A stretch of 64,000 bases of DNA, taken from contig NZ_CP035913.1 of the NCBI RefSeq assembly GCF_004209755.1, forward strand, positions 6,076,001 to 6,140,000, in the 5' to 3' direction. The DNA is from Pseudoduganella lutea. GTDB taxonomy: Bacteria > Pseudomonadota > Gammaproteobacteria > Burkholderiales > Burkholderiaceae_D. The notes under the pieces were generated by a model. That model was given only the letters and a program-made list of their open reading frames with translations. It did no database searches and was not told the origin of the DNA. Below are positions 45,849-54,674 of the stretch, in pieces. Each line of letters opens with the position of its first letter. Position 1 is the stretch's first letter. The position numbers were made by a program, and so were the translations under genes.

Positions 45849-47150
45849 TCAGCGGGCCGGCAGCACGGTGCCTGCAGCCTCGCCGAAACCGATGCGCGGC
45901 AGGCCGGGGCGCACAGCGCGGCCACGCAGCACGACCGTGTCGCCATCCTCGAGGAAGGTGCGCTGTTCGCCGTTCGGCAACGTGATAGCCGCCTTGCCGC
46001 CGCCGGACAGTTCCAGCAGCGAGCCCGCGGCTTCCGGTTCCGGGCCGGACTGGGTGCCGGAGCCCAGCAGGTCGCCCGGGCGCAGGCCGCAGCCGTTGAC
46101 CGTGTGGTGCGCCACCATCTGCGCCACGCTCCAGTAGGAATCGCGGAAGTTCGAGCGCGATACGGAAGCCGCCTGCTGGCCTTCCCGGCGCATCGTTGCC
46201 GTTTGCAGCAGGACCTCCAGTTCGACGTCGAACGCGCCCGCCTCACGCAGCGCCGGATAATCGAGGTAGGGCAGCGGCTGCGGGTCGGCGGCGTCGCGCT
46301 GCCATGGCGCGCGATACGGCGCCAGCGCCTCGAGCGTGACGATCCATGGCGAAATCGTCGTGGCGAAGTTTTTCGCCAGGAAGGGCCCCAGCGGCTGGTA
46401 TTCCCAGGCCTGCAGGTCGCGGGCGGACCAGTCGTTCAGCAGGCACAGGCCGAACACGTGCGCCTCGGCCGCATCGACGGGGATCGCGTCGCCGTCGGCA
46501 TTGCCGGTGCCGACGAAGATGCCCACTTCCAGCTCGTAGTCGAGGCGGCGGCTCGGCCCGAAATTCGGCGCATCCGTGCCGCTGGCCGGGCGCGTCTGCC
46601 CCTTCGGGCGGGGAAAGCGCTGGCCTGATACCCCGATCGACGAGGCCCGGCCGTGGTAGCCGATCGGCACCCACTTGTAGTTCGGCAGCAGTGGCTCGTC
46701 CGGGCGGAACAGGCGGCCGACACTCGTGGCATGGTGGATCGATGTATAGAAATCCGTGTAGTCGCCGATGCGCGCCGGGATCGAGAACTCGGCCGCGGCC
46801 TGCGGTACCAGGGCGTGCTGCTGCGCCGCGGCACCGGCGCGCAGCAGCCGGGACAGCGCCAGGCGCAGCGCCGACCATGCGGCGGGCCCGGCGGCCATGA
46901 AATCGTTGAGTGTGTCGCGCTGCGCAAGGGCCAGCGCGGCGCTGGCCGGTTCGCCCACGGTGGCCGGGTCCAGCGCGGCCAGGTCGAGTACCTGGTCGCC
47001 GATCGCCACGCCGCCGCGGAACGTTTCCGTGGAACCGGCGCGCCGGAACACGGCGAACGGCAGGTTCTGGATCGGGAAATCGCTGGCCGGATCGTTCGCC
47101 GTGGCGACCCAGCTGGTGAGCGACGGATCGTGTGTTTCATTGATGTGCAT
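45849..47150 (-). CDS. fahA: fumarylacetoacetase
   Basis: A 433-residue enzyme for the last step of the homogentisate branch of tyrosine catabolism, splitting fumarylacetoacetate to fumarate and acetoacetate. Family motifs include DFYTSIHHATSVGRLFRP, IGYHGRASSI, ELEVGIFVG and NDWSARDLQAWEYQPLGP with metal-binding acidic residues. It follows hmgA by 9 bp on the same strand. The RsbQ-like gene starts 73 bp downstream and may share the transcript. Confidence 0.93.
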   Translation of the reverse strand: MHINETHDPSLTSWVATANDPASDFPIQNLPFAVFRRAGSTETFRGGVAIGDQVLDLAALDPATVGEPASAALALAQRDTLNDFMAAGPAAWSALRLALSRLLRAGAAAQQHALVPQAAAEFSIPARIGDYTDFYTSIHHATSVGRLFRPDEPLLPNYKWVPIGYHGRASSIGVSGQRFPRPKGQTRPASGTDAPNFGPSRRLDYELEVGIFVGTGNADGDAIPVDAAEAHVFGLCLLNDWSARDLQAWEYQPLGPFLAKNFATTISPWIVTLEALAPYRAPWQRDAADPQPLPYLDYPALREAGAFDVELEVLLQTATMRREGQQAASVSRSNFRDSYWSVAQMVAHHTVNGCGLRPGDLLGSGTQSGPEPEAAGSLLELSGGGKAAITLPNGEQRTFLEDGDTVVLRGRAVRPGLPRIGFGEAAGTVLPAR

Positions 47151-47159
47151 GGTGCTTCC

Positions 47160-48466
47160 TTATGCCTGGGGCATGTTAGCCGGGTTGAAATGTTTGCCGA
47201 TGCCTGCCCAGCATTCATGGTAGTCCGGCTGCAGCAGCGGCGTCGCCAGCGCGTGGGCCGTGGGGCGGATGATGTCGCGCGTCTCGAACATGAATGCCAT
47301 CGTCGCCTCCACCTTTTGCGGCTTGCTGGTATCGGCCGCGCTGGCCTTCTCGAACGTGGCCGCGTCCGGACCGTGGCCGCTCATGCAGTTGTGCAGGCTG
47401 CCGCCGCCCGGCCTGAAGCCTTCGGCCTTGGCGTCGTACTGGCCGGCGATCAGGCCCATGAATTCGCTGGCCACGTTGCGGTGGAACCAGGGCGGCCGGA
47501 ACGTGTTCTCGGCCGCCAGCCAGCGGGGCGGGAAGATCACGAAGTCCAGCGTGTCCACGCCGGCCGTGTCGCTCGGCGATTGCAGCACGAGGAAGATCGA
47601 CGGGTCCGGGTGGTCGTAGCTGATCGAACCGATCGTATTGAAATGCCGCAAATCATACTTGTAGGGGGCGTAATTGCCATGCCAGGCCACGACGTCCAGC
47701 GGCGAATGGCCGATCGAAGCGCGCCACAGGTTGCCGGAGAATTTCGCCACGAGTTCGAAATCGCCCTCGCGGTCCTCGTACGCCGCCTGCGGCGTGAGGA
47801 AATCGCGCGGGTTCGCCAGGCCATTCGAGCCGATCACGCCCAGGTCGGGCAGTTGCAGCAGCGCGCCGAAGTTTTCGCAGAGATAGCCGCGGGCTTCGCC
47901 GTCGGGCAAGGTGACCTGGAATCGCACGCCGCGCGGAATGACGGCGATCTCCTGTGGTTCCACGTCGACGATGCCGAATTCGGTGGCGATGCGCAGCCGT
48001 CCCTGCTGCGGCACGACGAGCAGCTCGCCATCGGCATCGTAGAAGAAGCGGTCCGTCATCGGTGCGTTCGCGGCATACAGGTGAATCGCCACGCCGGCAT
48101 TGCCGGCCATCGTGACCCAGCCGTCGACGAAATCGGTGGGCACGTCGGCAGGGGCATCGGCAGCGGATCCCAGCGCAGCTGGTTCGGTGGCGTGGGCACG
48201 TCGTCGAAACGGCTGACGATGCGGCCGTTGTCGATGCGGGTAAACGGTTGATGGACCGCGGCGGGCCGGATGCGGTACAGCCAGCTGCGGCGGTTGTGCG
48301 CCCGTGGGGCCGTGAAAGCCGTGCCGGACAGCTGCTCGGCATACAGGCCGTAGGCGGCGCGCTGCGGCGAATTGCGGTGTTGCGGCAGCGCGCCGGGCAA
48401 GGCTTCGGTGGCGAATTCGTTGCCGAAGCCGGACAGGTAACCCGGATGCAGGTCGGTCGTGTTCAC
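47160..48466 (-). pseudogene. hmgA: homogentisate 1,2-dioxygenase, apparent frameshift
   Basis: Opens homogentisate to maleylacetoacetate. From a GTG at 48466 (GGAG five bases upstream) the frame gives [17 protein letters not shown] and continues to LRWDPLPMP at about 48152. The remainder, [18 protein letters not shown] to the C-terminus with the iron-binding CMSGHGPD and [15 protein letters not shown] regions, is in another frame. One extra C in the CCCC run (plus-strand GGGG 48151-48154) restores [10 protein letters not shown]. All catalytic regions are intact, so the break is probably a sequencing error. First gene of the minus-strand tyrosine-catabolism run. Confidence 0.88.
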
Positions 48467-48526
48467 GTCGTCTCCAGTCAGGATGCGGATGAGGGCATGT
48501 CAGAGTACATGCGGGCACTGTAGACC

Positions 48527-48548
48527 ATTTGCACTGTGAATGGCAAAA
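48527..48548. promoter_or_regulatory. LysR-type operator between hmgA and its regulator
   Basis: TTTGC (48528-48532) and GCAAA (48543-48547) form a 5-bp inverted repeat with a 10-base centre, the usual T-N11-A geometry of LysR binding sites. It lies about 60 bp before hmgA and 35 bp before the divergent regulator gene. Confidence 0.5.
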
Positions 48549-48580
48549 TGCACTTTATTTACGGGGTAAATAGAGGGACG

Positions 48581-49483
48581 ATGGAACTGCGTGAACTGGA
48601 CCTGAACCTGCTGGTCGTCTTCCAGGAAGTCTTCCGGGAGCGGCAGATCTCGGCGGCCGCCCGCCGCCTGCGCCTGACGCAGTCCGCGGTCAGCAATGCG
48701 CTGGCCCGCCTGCGCCGCGCCACCGGCGACGCGCTGTTCGTGCGCACGGCGGCCGGCATGCAGCCCACGCCGTACGCCGAGCGCATGGCCGAGCCGGTGG
48801 CCACGGCGCTTTCCCACCTCGAGCAGGCGCTGGCGCCAGCCGACGTGTTCGACCCGGCCGCCAGCCGGCGCCGCTTCAACGTCGCCATGACGGACTTGGG
48901 CGAGGTGTACTTCATGCCCCGCCTGGTGGAACTGTGCGGCGCCGCGGCGCCCGGTGTCGGGATCGCGTCGGTGCGGGCGGGCGCGGCGGACCTGCGGGCG
49001 GAAATGGAAGCGGGGCGCATCGATCTCGCCATCGGCGCGTTCGACGATGCCCCGGGCGCGCTGTACCAGCGGCGCCTGTTCCGGCAGGACTATGTCACCC
49101 TGTTCCGTGCCGGCCACCCGCTGGCCACCGGTCCGCTAACGATGAAGCGCCTGACGGATGCCCGTCACCTCGTGGTGGCGGCGCTGGAAAGTCCGTACGA
49201 CCGCATCAATACCGCGCTGCAGAAGGCCGGCATCCTCACGTCCGCCAGCTTCTCCGTGCCGCATTTCTCGGCCGCGCCGTATATCGTCAGCACCACGGAC
49301 CTGGTGGTGACGGTGCCGCGCAAACTCGCCGAGCGTGCGGCCGCGCCGTTTGGCCTCGTGTATGTAAAATCGCCGCTGCGGCTGGCGGCGCTGCAAACGA
49401 ACGTGTTCTGGCACCGGCGCTACAACCAGGACGAGGGCAATCGCTGGCTGCGCACACTGGTGGCGGAAGCGTTCGGGGAATAG
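48581..49483 (+). CDS. LysR-family regulator, likely of homogentisate genes
   Basis: A 300-residue LysR regulator (LRELDLNLLVVFQEVF; SAAARRLRLTQSAVSNALARLR). The effector domain starts about residue 90 (FNVAMTDLGEVYFMPRL). GAGGGAC lies before ATG 48581. It is divergent from hmgA-fahA, whose expression it probably controls; the link is by position only. Confidence 0.85.
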   Translation: MELRELDLNLLVVFQEVFRERQISAAARRLRLTQSAVSNALARLRRATGDALFVRTAAGMQPTPYAERMAEPVATALSHLEQALAPADVFDPAASRRRFNVAMTDLGEVYFMPRLVELCGAAAPGVGIASVRAGAADLRAEMEAGRIDLAIGAFDDAPGALYQRRLFRQDYVTLFRAGHPLATGPLTMKRLTDARHLVVAALESPYDRINTALQKAGILTSASFSVPHFSAAPYIVSTTDLVVTVPRKLAERAAAPFGLVYVKSPLRLAALQTNVFWHRRYNQDEGNRWLRTLVAEAFGE

Positions 49484-49513
49484 CCGCCACCCATCACCAC
49501 AAAGGAAAACGCC

Positions 49514-49861
49514 ATGCTTGTCAGTTTCACGATCCTGCTGCTGTTCCAGTGCCTGGGCGAAGGCATCGTCTACGTGCTGCACCTGCCGGTTCCCGGCCCC
49601 GTCGCCGGCATGCTGCTGCTGTTCGGCGCCCTGGTCGCGTCGCCGGCGCTGCTGGAAAAGATCGAGGCCGATGCCAATGAGCTGCTGCGGCACCTGTCGC
49701 TGCTGTTCGTGCCGGCCGGCGTGGGCATCGTGGCCGCGGCATCCTCGAGCAGCGGCCACTGGCTGGCGCTGCTGGCGGGACTGATGGGCAGCACGCTGCT
49801 GACACTGGCCGTGACGGCCCTGGTGCTGCGTGCCCTCATGCCAAAGGACCGCGATGTTTGA
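49514..49861 (+). CDS. lrgA: LrgA/CidA-family holin-like protein
   Basis: A 115-residue protein with four predicted membrane helices and the family motif LPVPGPVAGMLLLF. CidA/LrgA proteins are holin-like and affect murein hydrolase export or metabolite flux. AAGGAAA lies nine bases before the ATG. It overlaps lrgB by 8 bp. Confidence 0.88.
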   Translation: MLVSFTILLLFQCLGEGIVYVLHLPVPGPVAGMLLLFGALVASPALLEKIEADANELLRHLSLLFVPAGVGIVAAASSSSGHWLALLAGLMGSTLLTLAVTALVLRALMPKDRDV

Positions 49862-50597
49862 GCTGGCCGAACTGCGCTCGTTCTGGGTCTATCTCTCCGC
49901 CTCGCCTCTGCTGGGGCTTACGCTGACCCTGTGCGCCTACGCGGTGGCGCAGGCGATCTACGCTCGCTGCAAGTTCTCGCCGCTGGCCAACCCGGTCGCC
50001 ATCGCGATCGCGCTCGTGTGCGTGGCGTTGTGGCTGTCGGGCATGTCGTACGAACGCTATTTCGCCGGCGCCCAGTTCGTGCACTTTTTACTCGGCCCTG
50101 CCACGGTGGCGCTGGCTGTGCCGCTGGTGCGGCAACTGCCACGGATGCGCCGCGCTTTCATGCCGGTCATGGTGGCGCTCGCGTGCGGCTCCGTCACGGC
50201 CATCGCGTCCGCGGTCTGCATCGTCGTGGCCCTGGGCGGTACGGCCCAGCTGGCCCGCTCGATCGGCCCGAAGTCGGCCACCACGCCGATCGCAATGGCG
50301 GTTTCCGAGCGCCTGGGCGGCCTGCCGTCGCTGACCGCCGTGCTGGTCATCGGCACCGGCATCTTCGGCGCCGTCACGGCAAGGTTCCTGTTCGGCTGGA
50401 TGAAGATCCATTCGCACGAGGTGCGCGGCTTCGCGCTGGGCGTCGCCTCGCATGGCATCGGCACTGCGCGGGCGTTCCAGGTCAGTGCCGAGATGGGCGC
50501 GTTCGCCGGGCTGGGGATGGGCTTGAACGGGGTGCTGACGGCGTTGCTGGCGCCGGGGCTGATTCCGCTCGTGCTGGGGTGGCTGGGGAAAATTTGA
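49854..50597 (+). CDS. lrgB: LrgB/CidB-family membrane protein
   Basis: A 247-residue polytopic membrane protein with the conserved LGPATVALAVPLV, PKSATTPIAMAVSE and ASHGIGTARAF motifs of the LrgB family. It forms a pair with the upstream holin-like gene. G+C content falls sharply within about 30 bp after its stop codon. Confidence 0.9.
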   Translation: MFELAELRSFWVYLSASPLLGLTLTLCAYAVAQAIYARCKFSPLANPVAIAIALVCVALWLSGMSYERYFAGAQFVHFLLGPATVALAVPLVRQLPRMRRAFMPVMVALACGSVTAIASAVCIVVALGGTAQLARSIGPKSATTPIAMAVSERLGGLPSLTAVLVIGTGIFGAVTARFLFGWMKIHSHEVRGFALGVASHGIGTARAFQVSAEMGAFAGLGMGLNGVLTALLAPGLIPLVLGWLGKI

Positions 50598-51044
50598 CCC
50601 TTAACGCAAGGGTTTGCCAAGTTGTGCCTCATAGGACTCAGCGACACGTTAGCGTAACTTAACAGCCTTAAACATTATGGGAAAAGAGTATCTACTTCGG
50701 CGGAATTAGGGCGTTCAACTGTTGTTCGTTGCGTAAGCGATTGAAACGACGGTGGTCGGATATTGCACGAATATCTCTTGCTTCGCTTTTGTTGTTGCGT
50801 AAACCAGACCAAGTCGGAAATTCCTTCTTTGCAAAATAGCCACGTGATATTAATCTCGAGACTCGGAACCAAGCTCCCTAAAACTATTAACAGCGATCTA
50901 CGCAAGTCCCTGTAACCAAGCGGGCAGCAGCGCATGGAAACTAAGGTTTCTCTATAGTATTTTTTTTCGAAGATTATATTTCGAAATGGACATGGTTTCA
51001 TTAGAAATTTTGTCGTACCGGCAGCTAGCGGAGGTTGCACGCTT
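50598..51044. other. A+T-rich intergenic stretch at left edge of island
   Basis: Marked drop in G+C compared with lrgB. No gene is supported here. A minus-strand open frame (50675-51253) exists but overlaps the plus-strand membrane-protein gene and has no ribosome site or family pattern. No insertion-sequence ends, tRNA remnant or direct repeat matching the right edge was seen. Confidence 0.6.
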
Positions 51045-51656
51045 ATGAATAAATATTTCTCCTCGTTAGGTAGGATTGTATATTTGACAAGCATAGGATT
51101 TGCACTCATCCTATTTTTTTTGCTCGCTCGACATTGGAATGATTCGGATAACGCTGAGTTACCCGCATGGCTCCAGGCTTGGGGCGGTATTGCTGGGATT
51201 GCAGTGGCAGTCTGGATCTCACGAGAAGATATCAGACGGACGACTCGGGCCAAGTTGGAAGATGAGGAAATACTCGACAGTAGCGTCCGTAGAATTTTAG
51301 ATAGTGCGGTAGATCTCGTTACACAGGTTGAGGAAGGTACGATCAGAAACGAATTGTCTTTATGTTGTGATCAACAATACTTGGAGCCGATTTATAAAGC
51401 ATTTGTGGAAAGGAATTCCAGGGAGATCCATGCAGTATTGGTTTCGTTTTCCATAGAGCGTCTCGCTAGTATTGGTTTGATTGATAGTGTCATTCAGACG
51501 CGGAGAGCAATGATTGAGATTGCTGAGCAGTCCAAATGGTTTAACTTTGACAATTATGGCCAATTGGCACCGAAAACGAAACAGCAGTTTGATGTAGCTA
51601 AAAAAATGGTATTAAGCGCCTATAGAGACATGCCTAAACGTACCAAATCGAGGTAA
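51045..51656 (+). CDS. hypothetical two-helix membrane protein of A+T-rich island
   Basis: A 203-residue protein: two membrane helices (about 10-30 and 42-60, the latter AWGGIAGIAVAVWIS) then a 140-residue helical cytoplasmic domain rich in charged residues. The 7-base gap before ATG contains a weak GGAGG (51029-51033). It has many A/T-ending codons, unlike the genes on either side. No family recognised; such proteins are frequent in acquired islands. Confidence 0.62.
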   Translation: MNKYFSSLGRIVYLTSIGFALILFFLLARHWNDSDNAELPAWLQAWGGIAGIAVAVWISREDIRRTTRAKLEDEEILDSSVRRILDSAVDLVTQVEEGTIRNELSLCCDQQYLEPIYKAFVERNSREIHAVLVSFSIERLASIGLIDSVIQTRRAMIEIAEQSKWFNFDNYGQLAPKTKQQFDVAKKMVLSAYRDMPKRTKSR

Positions 51657-51832
51657 ATTGTTATCTATATTGAAATTATAAAACTGTACAGTGAGAAATA
51701 TTATTCATGCGGTAGGGCTTTCTCCATGTAGATGACTGCTGTTGGCAATAGCGAAAGTTTATGCTTTATGATCTTGCTCATCAATGGTCGATGCAATAGA
51801 CTATCTTCGATTGTAATGTTTTAGGAGAAATC

Positions 51833-52564
51833 TTGGATAACCTTTTACCTTTCACTATTGAAGAACAAAATCGTATGAAGGCGGAGGAAATATTTCGTTG
51901 GGAAGTGCGACGTAAGCTAGATCAGTCCTCAGATAAAGGGAGAAAATCGATAACAGCACTATTGAGTACTCCTTTAGGCTTATTTCTTCTGTCATCTGTT
52001 TTGCTTCCGGTACTAATCTGGCTTCATGGCTTAGTGTCTCAAGCTATTCAGGTTGAGCGCCAACGCAACGATGCTCGAGAGGCAAGAGTTGCGCGTGTCG
52101 AACGGCTCGATACAGAAATTTCTTATCGCTACAGCAAAGCGATGATGTACTTGCAGCAAGGGTTATTGGCAGTTCCGCAGTCGGAAAAGGCACAGATAAC
52201 TCTTGAAAAAGCGATGCATCAGATGACTGCTAATCCACGAGTTGAAGAAGTGCACGTCCTTTATGATGACTTTGATAGGTCGAGTGGATATGCATTGCTG
52301 AGTGAATTACGTGATCATTTGGTTAGCGCGGGAATTAAATCTGAGCTGATTACTCAGTCGGGAACAGTGAGGTCCGTTATCTTAAAGCTGAGCAAGCTAG
52401 AGACAGATGTTCAATTACAAAAAGTTGAATTAAAGGAAGCCATCCAAGTATTGAAGGCTACCATGAATCTTCCGCCAGTTGAACAGTGCCAAGAGGTTGA
52501 CGTCTCACGTTGGCATAAAGGGTTCGCTCGCACGGATTGTTCATCAAAAGAAGTTACATGTTAA
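51833..52564 (+). CDS. hypothetical membrane-anchored coiled-coil protein of A+T-rich island
   Basis: A 243-residue protein starting at TTG 51833 with AGGAG five bases upstream. A charged N-terminus (EEIFRWEVRRKLDQSS) precedes one membrane segment (about 43-67, TPLGLFLLSSVLLPVLIWLH), then a coiled coil (about 70-110) and an alpha/beta-looking tail ending in a Cys-rich end. The RWEVRRKL...TPLGLFLLS layout recurs in island-borne orphan proteins I have seen, function unknown. The 176-bp gap upstream holds no gene. Confidence 0.62.
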   Translation: MDNLLPFTIEEQNRMKAEEIFRWEVRRKLDQSSDKGRKSITALLSTPLGLFLLSSVLLPVLIWLHGLVSQAIQVERQRNDAREARVARVERLDTEISYRYSKAMMYLQQGLLAVPQSEKAQITLEKAMHQMTANPRVEEVHVLYDDFDRSSGYALLSELRDHLVSAGIKSELITQSGTVRSVILKLSKLETDVQLQKVELKEAIQVLKATMNLPPVEQCQEVDVSRWHKGFARTDCSSKEVTC

Positions 52565-52575
52565 AGGAGGATGGT

Positions 52576-53310
52576 ATGTACATTTTTCGTAATGCGATCC
52601 TATTCGGCGCGTTTCTAATGCCGACTGCATTGGCCCACGCAGCGGATGCATCTTTTCCGAGGAAAAGCCGTGCCACTATAACGAAGGCGACTGACGTGAT
52701 TATGTCCCCTCCAACCAACATTGCTGTTCGCAGTACTCTGCAATTCAAGCAATTAAATACTTCTGCGGCTAGAGCATTGGCTTCAGGTGGTTTTCAGATT
52801 CGTGTATTTACTCTATCACACCAAGCCGCAATTCCAGGTATAGTGACTGAACTGGATGACTGTAACATCTATATTTCGGCAGTCATACCTGTTCGTGCAG
52901 CTGCAGATGGGATGATCAATCTTGGCGAGATTAATGAGGCGTGGCTCGGCCAGTCAGATAGTGGAGATACTGTTCGATCTGGACGATTTCTTTTCATATT
53001 CGAAGAATTTGGGCCAAGAGATTCGCTGTTCCGACTCCGGAAAGAAGATGCAGGTTCTTATTTTAAGCAGGGTTTTATACTTACCGTTGATAAAAGTGTG
53101 CGGATGAGTATTGAGGAAGCAAGAAAGAAATTTACTGAAGCCGAAGAAAACCGTGTCCGGCTCTATATCGACGCTAATCGTATCCGTGACAGCGTCCCTT
53201 GTTACCGTTACATGGAACGCAAAGTTGCCGTACAAGAATTGCCAGATATGGGGGTAGGAGATCTGTTTGCTTGCACGCTAAAGCCTAACGATGCACTGCC
53301 AAGTGCGTGA
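52576..53310 (+). CDS. hypothetical exported protein of A+T-rich island
   Basis: A 244-residue protein with a clear Sec signal peptide (residues 1 to about 22, ending ALAHA-AD). AAAGGAGG at 52563-52570 lies five bases before ATG 52576, only 11 bp after the previous gene, so the two form an operon. The mature part is acidic with few Cys and no recognised domain. Co-transfer with the two membrane proteins suggests one envelope-associated function. Confidence 0.65.
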   Translation: MYIFRNAILFGAFLMPTALAHAADASFPRKSRATITKATDVIMSPPTNIAVRSTLQFKQLNTSAARALASGGFQIRVFTLSHQAAIPGIVTELDDCNIYISAVIPVRAAADGMINLGEINEAWLGQSDSGDTVRSGRFLFIFEEFGPRDSLFRLRKEDAGSYFKQGFILTVDKSVRMSIEEARKKFTEAEENRVRLYIDANRIRDSVPCYRYMERKVAVQELPDMGVGDLFACTLKPNDALPSA

Positions 53311-53689
53311 AGTAGTGAGTTCTCATATCTAAGGCTTGGATCAGATCACAAAAAATAATAAAATCTGGTAGCGTCCAACAGCTGAATGGTACGATCTTGA
53401 CTTAACCATACACTTCGAGATTAGTGACACAAGGCTGCGAAAACTGCACGCCAAAGTTTTTCGTTTGTTGCTCAGCGTATCGAGGAACGTGATCGAACTA
53501 GTAGTAATGATTGAATACTACTTAGCGAAAATTCCCAATCAGCGTCGTTCGCGCGAAAAATTGGCAAGGTTGCTGTCGAAAACAAGAATGCATTTTTCTG
53601 CGGAATTTTTTGCGCGGATGGCGAATGTGTAAGTCTTCGTTCGATCCGAAGTCATGCATCGTAGCCCCCCGAGGGGGCAGGGAGGCAGC
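53311..53689. other. A+T-rich intergenic stretch at right edge of island
   Basis: No supported gene. A 76-codon plus-strand frame (53402-53632) is open but has no start codon until its middle and no ribosome site. A GCCCCC-CGA-GGGGGC-type stem (about 53664-53679) lies immediately before the ribosome site of the next gene. G+C returns to the local level at about 53640. Confidence 0.5.
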
Positions 53690-54633
53690 ATGCAGCGGCG
53701 AGATTTCATGCGGTACGCAAGTTCCCTTCCTGCGGGACTTCTACTGTCATCCCGTCCGGTGAGCGCAGATGCCAGCGGCAAAAAAGCCTATCTCCATTAC
53801 TCGCAGCAGGAACTGGACGACGCGTATTCGGATGCGAAATGGGCGCCGAACATGCGGGAACTGCTCGGCGGGCAGGCTGCCGCCGGTACGCGCGTGCGGG
53901 CGGCCTTTCCGCCAAGGACGGCAAGCTACGGCACGCAGCTGTCGGAGAGGCTCGATGTGTTTTCGCCCGCAGGTGCAGCGCCTGCGTTACCGGCGATGAT
54001 CTTCATCCATGGCGGCAACTGGCGGGTGGGCACTAAGGAATCGGTGTCGTACCTCGCACCCCGGTTTGTGAAGAACGATGTGGTGTTCATCGCGCCGGAA
54101 TACGACACCATTCCCGCGACCACGCTGCCCGGCATGGTGGAGCAATGCCGGCGGGCGATCCTGTGGGTGTGGCGCCATGCGCGCGAACTCGGCGCTGATC
54201 CGGACCGAATCCACGTGGGGGTCATTCGGCTGGCGGGCACCTTGCCGTCGTCATGCTCGCTACCGACTGGACCGGCTTCGGCGCGCCAGCAGGCTTGTTG
54301 AAAGGCGGGCTGGTGCTCAACGGACTGTGCGACCTGGAGCCCGTGGTGCTGGCGGCCGGTAACCGACACCTGAAGCTGACGGCGGACGAACGGCGCGAAT
54401 TGAGCCCCGTACATCGCCTGCAAACGGTGCGCTGTCCCGTGATCATTGCGTGGGGCACCGCAGAGCGCCCGGAATTCAAGCGCCAGGGGATGCTGATGGG
54501 ACAGGAACTACGCGCCGCCGGGCGCCTTGCGGGAACGTACGTCCTGGAAGGCATTAACCATTTCGAGATTATCGACGCGATGGCTTCCGAACAGTCTTTG
54601 CACGCGGGAGCAACACTGGCAATGATGCGTTGA
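53690..54633 (+). pseudogene. Tat-exported arylformamidase-like hydrolase, copy 1, frameshifted
   Basis: Paralogue of the gene at 56755. A twin-arginine leader (QRRDFMRY) is followed by the arylformamidase-type body: LHYSQQELDDAY, oxyanion HGGNWRVGTKES, and LCDLEPVVLAAGN. The frame breaks at DRIHVG (about 54217). One extra G in the GGGGG run (54217-54221) restores GGHSAGGHLAVVMLATDW and joins the second part, ending at 54633. The third triad position reads GTAERPEF, where copy 2 has GTGDSPEF, so the catalytic Asp is Glu. ATG 53690 follows GGGAGG. Confidence 0.78.
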
Positions 54634-54674
54634 TTCCTGGAGTTCTGCTGAAAGCCCTCACGCCGATCCCATGG

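Noticed and set aside
50675..51253. 192-codon minus-strand open frame in the A+T-rich island
   Set aside because: It overlaps the plus-strand membrane-protein gene, shows no ribosome site, signal or domain, and the plus-strand frame is better supported.
53402..53632. 76-codon plus-strand open frame (ends AEFFARMANV)
   Set aside because: No start codon in its first half, no ribosome site and no recognisable family; possibly a gene remnant but not supportable.
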